Shown here one piece after another: positions 5,871 through 7,149 of a DNA stretch of 7,149 nucleotides. Numbering within the stretch: position 1 is the stretch's first letter; the number at the start of each line of letters is the position of its first letter. Location of the stretch: contig CAJYHH010000467.1 in NCBI GenBank assembly GCA_913773825.1, positions 1-7,149 of the forward strand. The letters run 5' to 3'. This DNA is from Candidatus Sericytochromatia bacterium. Its GTDB lineage: Bacteria > Cyanobacteriota > Sericytochromatia > UBA7694. The position numbers were made by a program, and so were the translations under genes. The notes below the pieces were generated by a model. The model was not told the origin of the DNA and searched no databases. It worked only from the letters and a program-made list of their open reading frames with translations.

Positions 5871-7149
5871 AGACGCGTCATAGCGTCTTTTCGGCTCTGG
5901 CAGCAGCGGCGCTGACTTTGTGCTTGCTGACAGCCTGTTCACCACCCATTGGCGAAGCCCAGAAACTGCTTAAATCGGGTCAATATGAATCCGCTGAGCG
6001 TTCTTTGCGGGCTTTGATCAACGATAATAAAGGCGGTCCAGAAGTTGAATCGCTACTGGGTCAAGCTTTGTTTTATACTCAAAGCCCTGAGGCGGCGCTT
6101 GATCAACTTGCTCCCCTTTATCAGGCCCATCAAGACAATAAAGTCTATCAACAGGTCATTGCTCATCTCGCTCAACGTTATGCTGAACTTGATCAGCTTG
6201 CGCGCAATCCAGAACCCGCTGCCCTTAATACTTATCTTGAGCAAAAACTGCCGCGCTGGTTTGCTGAGCGAGCGCGCTGGGTGCAAGCCCGCGAAGCGGG
6301 TAAGGGTTTTGGGTCTTTGGCTAAGTCTGAAGAGCCTTTAGTGAAACAGTTGGTCGGTTGGCGTCAGGCTGGTTCTCATCCGGCTCGTTATCAGCAATTG
6401 CTTAAAGATTTTCCTGAGAGCCGTTTTCGCCCTGCCTGGTATGCAGTACTGATTAACAGTGCTTTAAAAGCCAAGCAGTACTCAAGTGCGATTAACTGGC
6501 TAACGCTTGAAATTCAAGAAATACCAGCGGGTCATCGCCGCCGCGGTGCTTTATTAGTCCAGCGGGCAGACGCTTTAATCGAAGAAAAACGTCTGCGAGA
6601 AGCCTGGCAGGATCTACGTGAGTTTTTAGAGCTTTACCCTAAACATCCTCAGGGTCGAAGCGCGTTGTATAAAGCCCGCGATAAACTCAAACCTGTCCTT
6701 GACTCTGCTGATCACGCATTTTTAGCTGAACAGGCCTATGAGCGCTGGATGTATCAGACTGCTTATGCTGAATTAAACAATGTTCCAGCAGGTAGTGCTG
6801 CTGCCATTTATAAGCTGGGAAGCTATGCCTTAGAAGCCAAAAGTTATGCGGGTGCCCGGGAGCAGTTTCAGCGTCTGCAAAAAGCGTTTCCAGGCAGTAC
6901 CGAAGCAGGGCTGGCAACCGTTGGCTTAGCTGCTGTGCAGCGCAATAGCCGGGCTCATGGTGAAGCGATGCGGTTGCTGGAAGAAGTCAAAGTCGCGTAT
7001 GCGTCTAAACCCAAAGTCTTAGCGGCTGCTCTTTGGGAAGAAGGCATTCTTCATGATTTTAAAAACCGCGATGATTTACGGGCTGCGGCTTATCAGCGTT
7101 TGCTAAAAAACGATCCCGATCATCCAGAAGCGATGTCTGCACTCTGGTA
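5867..7149 (+). CDS. TPR-repeat lipoprotein, possibly N-terminal part of a Slt-type lytic transglycosylase; 3'-truncated
   Basis: The frame is open from ATG at 5867 to the window end (427 complete codons, no stop). Residues 1-23 form a lipoprotein signal: basic MKTRHS, a hydrophobic core, and lipobox LTAC with Cys24 as the probable lipidated residue, followed by SPP; attachment to the outer membrane is likely. The rest is almost entirely helical with TPR-like units, e.g. AQKLLKSGQYESAERSLRAL (31-50), LREAWQDLREFLELYPKHPQG and ALEAKSYAGAREQFQRLQ followed by FPGSTEA. From about residue 288, AYERWMYQTAYAEL and the later AAYQRLLKNDPDHPEA resemble the superhelical region of Slt70-like murein transglycosylases, whose catalytic domain lies at the C terminus and would be beyond the window. 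The start overlaps the mlaE stop as ATGA with little ribosome binding site, suggesting coupling. Alternatives are a generic TPR envelope lipoprotein or a BamD-like assembly factor. Gene and lipoprotein calls are solid; the enzyme call is tentative. Confidence 0.8.
   Translation, partial: MKTRHSVFSALAAAALTLCLLTACSPPIGEAQKLLKSGQYESAERSLRALINDNKGGPEVESLLGQALFYTQSPEAALDQLAPLYQAHQDNKVYQQVIAHLAQRYAELDQLARNPEPAALNTYLEQKLPRWFAERARWVQAREAGKGFGSLAKSEEPLVKQLVGWRQAGSHPARYQQLLKDFPESRFRPAWYAVLINSALKAKQYSSAINWLTLEIQEIPAGHRRRGALLVQRADALIEEKRLREAWQDLREFLELYPKHPQGRSALYKARDKLKPVLDSADHAFLAEQAYERWMYQTAYAELNNVPAGSAAAIYKLGSYALEAKSYAGAREQFQRLQKAFPGSTEAGLATVGLAAVQRNSRAHGEAMRLLEEVKVAYASKPKVLAAALWEEGILHDFKNRDDLRAAAYQRLLKNDPDHPEAMSALW
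5870..5891 (+). promoter_or_regulatory. Small hairpin with a T run directly after the lipoprotein start codon
   Basis: AAGACGC at 5870-5876 pairs perfectly with GCGTCTT at 5883-5889 across a 6-base loop, and the descending arm runs into TTTT (5888-5891). It covers codons 2-8 of the downstream gene and the last base of the mlaE stop. The form resembles a weak intrinsic terminator or a structure that would hinder ribosome entry unless translation arrives from mlaE. The stem is short (7 bp), so it may be coincidence. Confidence 0.3.

Noticed and set aside
6045..6341. Plus-strand 98-codon frame within the lipoprotein gene
   Set aside because: The 5867 frame is open throughout, starts with a clean lipobox signal and contains TPR-like repeats; this alternative is basic and isoleucine-rich without motifs.

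Overview
The window reads as one plus-strand polycistronic block from a diderm (Gram-negative-type) bacterium. The outer membrane is implied by a secretin, an MlaE-type lipid-transport permease and a predicted lipoprotein. The phylum cannot be fixed from the sequence. The PilM-N-O-P-Q order is the standard type IV pilus alignment locus, but the proteins do not look like close relatives of the textbook Pseudomonas or Neisseria ones. Both ends fall inside genes, so this is probably a fragment or a whole short contig.

Layout: (1) Positions 1-910 hold a 5'-truncated pilM, starting with a perfect 22-bp inverted repeat that may be an assembly fold-back. (2) Positions 907-2862 hold pilN, pilO and a pilP-like gene, overlapping or nearly abutting. 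(3) Positions 2876-4405 hold a complete pilQ/GspD-type secretin with a clear ribosome binding site. (4) Positions 4432-5100 hold an unrecognised soluble protein of 222 residues. (5) Positions 5097-5870 hold an MlaE-family ABC permease, overlapping the previous gene by 4 bp. (6) From 5867 to the end is the N-terminal part (427 codons) of a TPR-rich lipoprotein, again overlapping by 4 bp; it could be the superhelical part of a Slt-type lytic transglycosylase. No rRNA, tRNA, CRISPR array or insertion sequence was seen, and no non-coding gap exceeds about 30 bases.

How the genes work together: PilM (cytoplasmic, actin-like) binds the N-terminal tail of PilN. PilN and PilO form the inner-membrane/periplasmic coiled-coil scaffold. 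The PilP-like protein links that scaffold to the secretin pore in the outer membrane. Pilus motors (PilB, PilT), the platform protein PilC and pilins are not in the window. The second half of the block couples the pilus genes to an unknown protein, a lipid-transport permease without its usual MlaF/MlaD partners nearby, and a possible cell-wall lipoprotein. This suggests a cell-envelope operon, although co-function is inferred only from the tight spacing.

The points most worth a second look are the PilM whose two recognisable nucleotide-binding motifs are both degenerate, the low-complexity insert in the secretin N0 domain, the unknown gene coupled to an orphan mlaE, and the small hairpin at the lipoprotein start.
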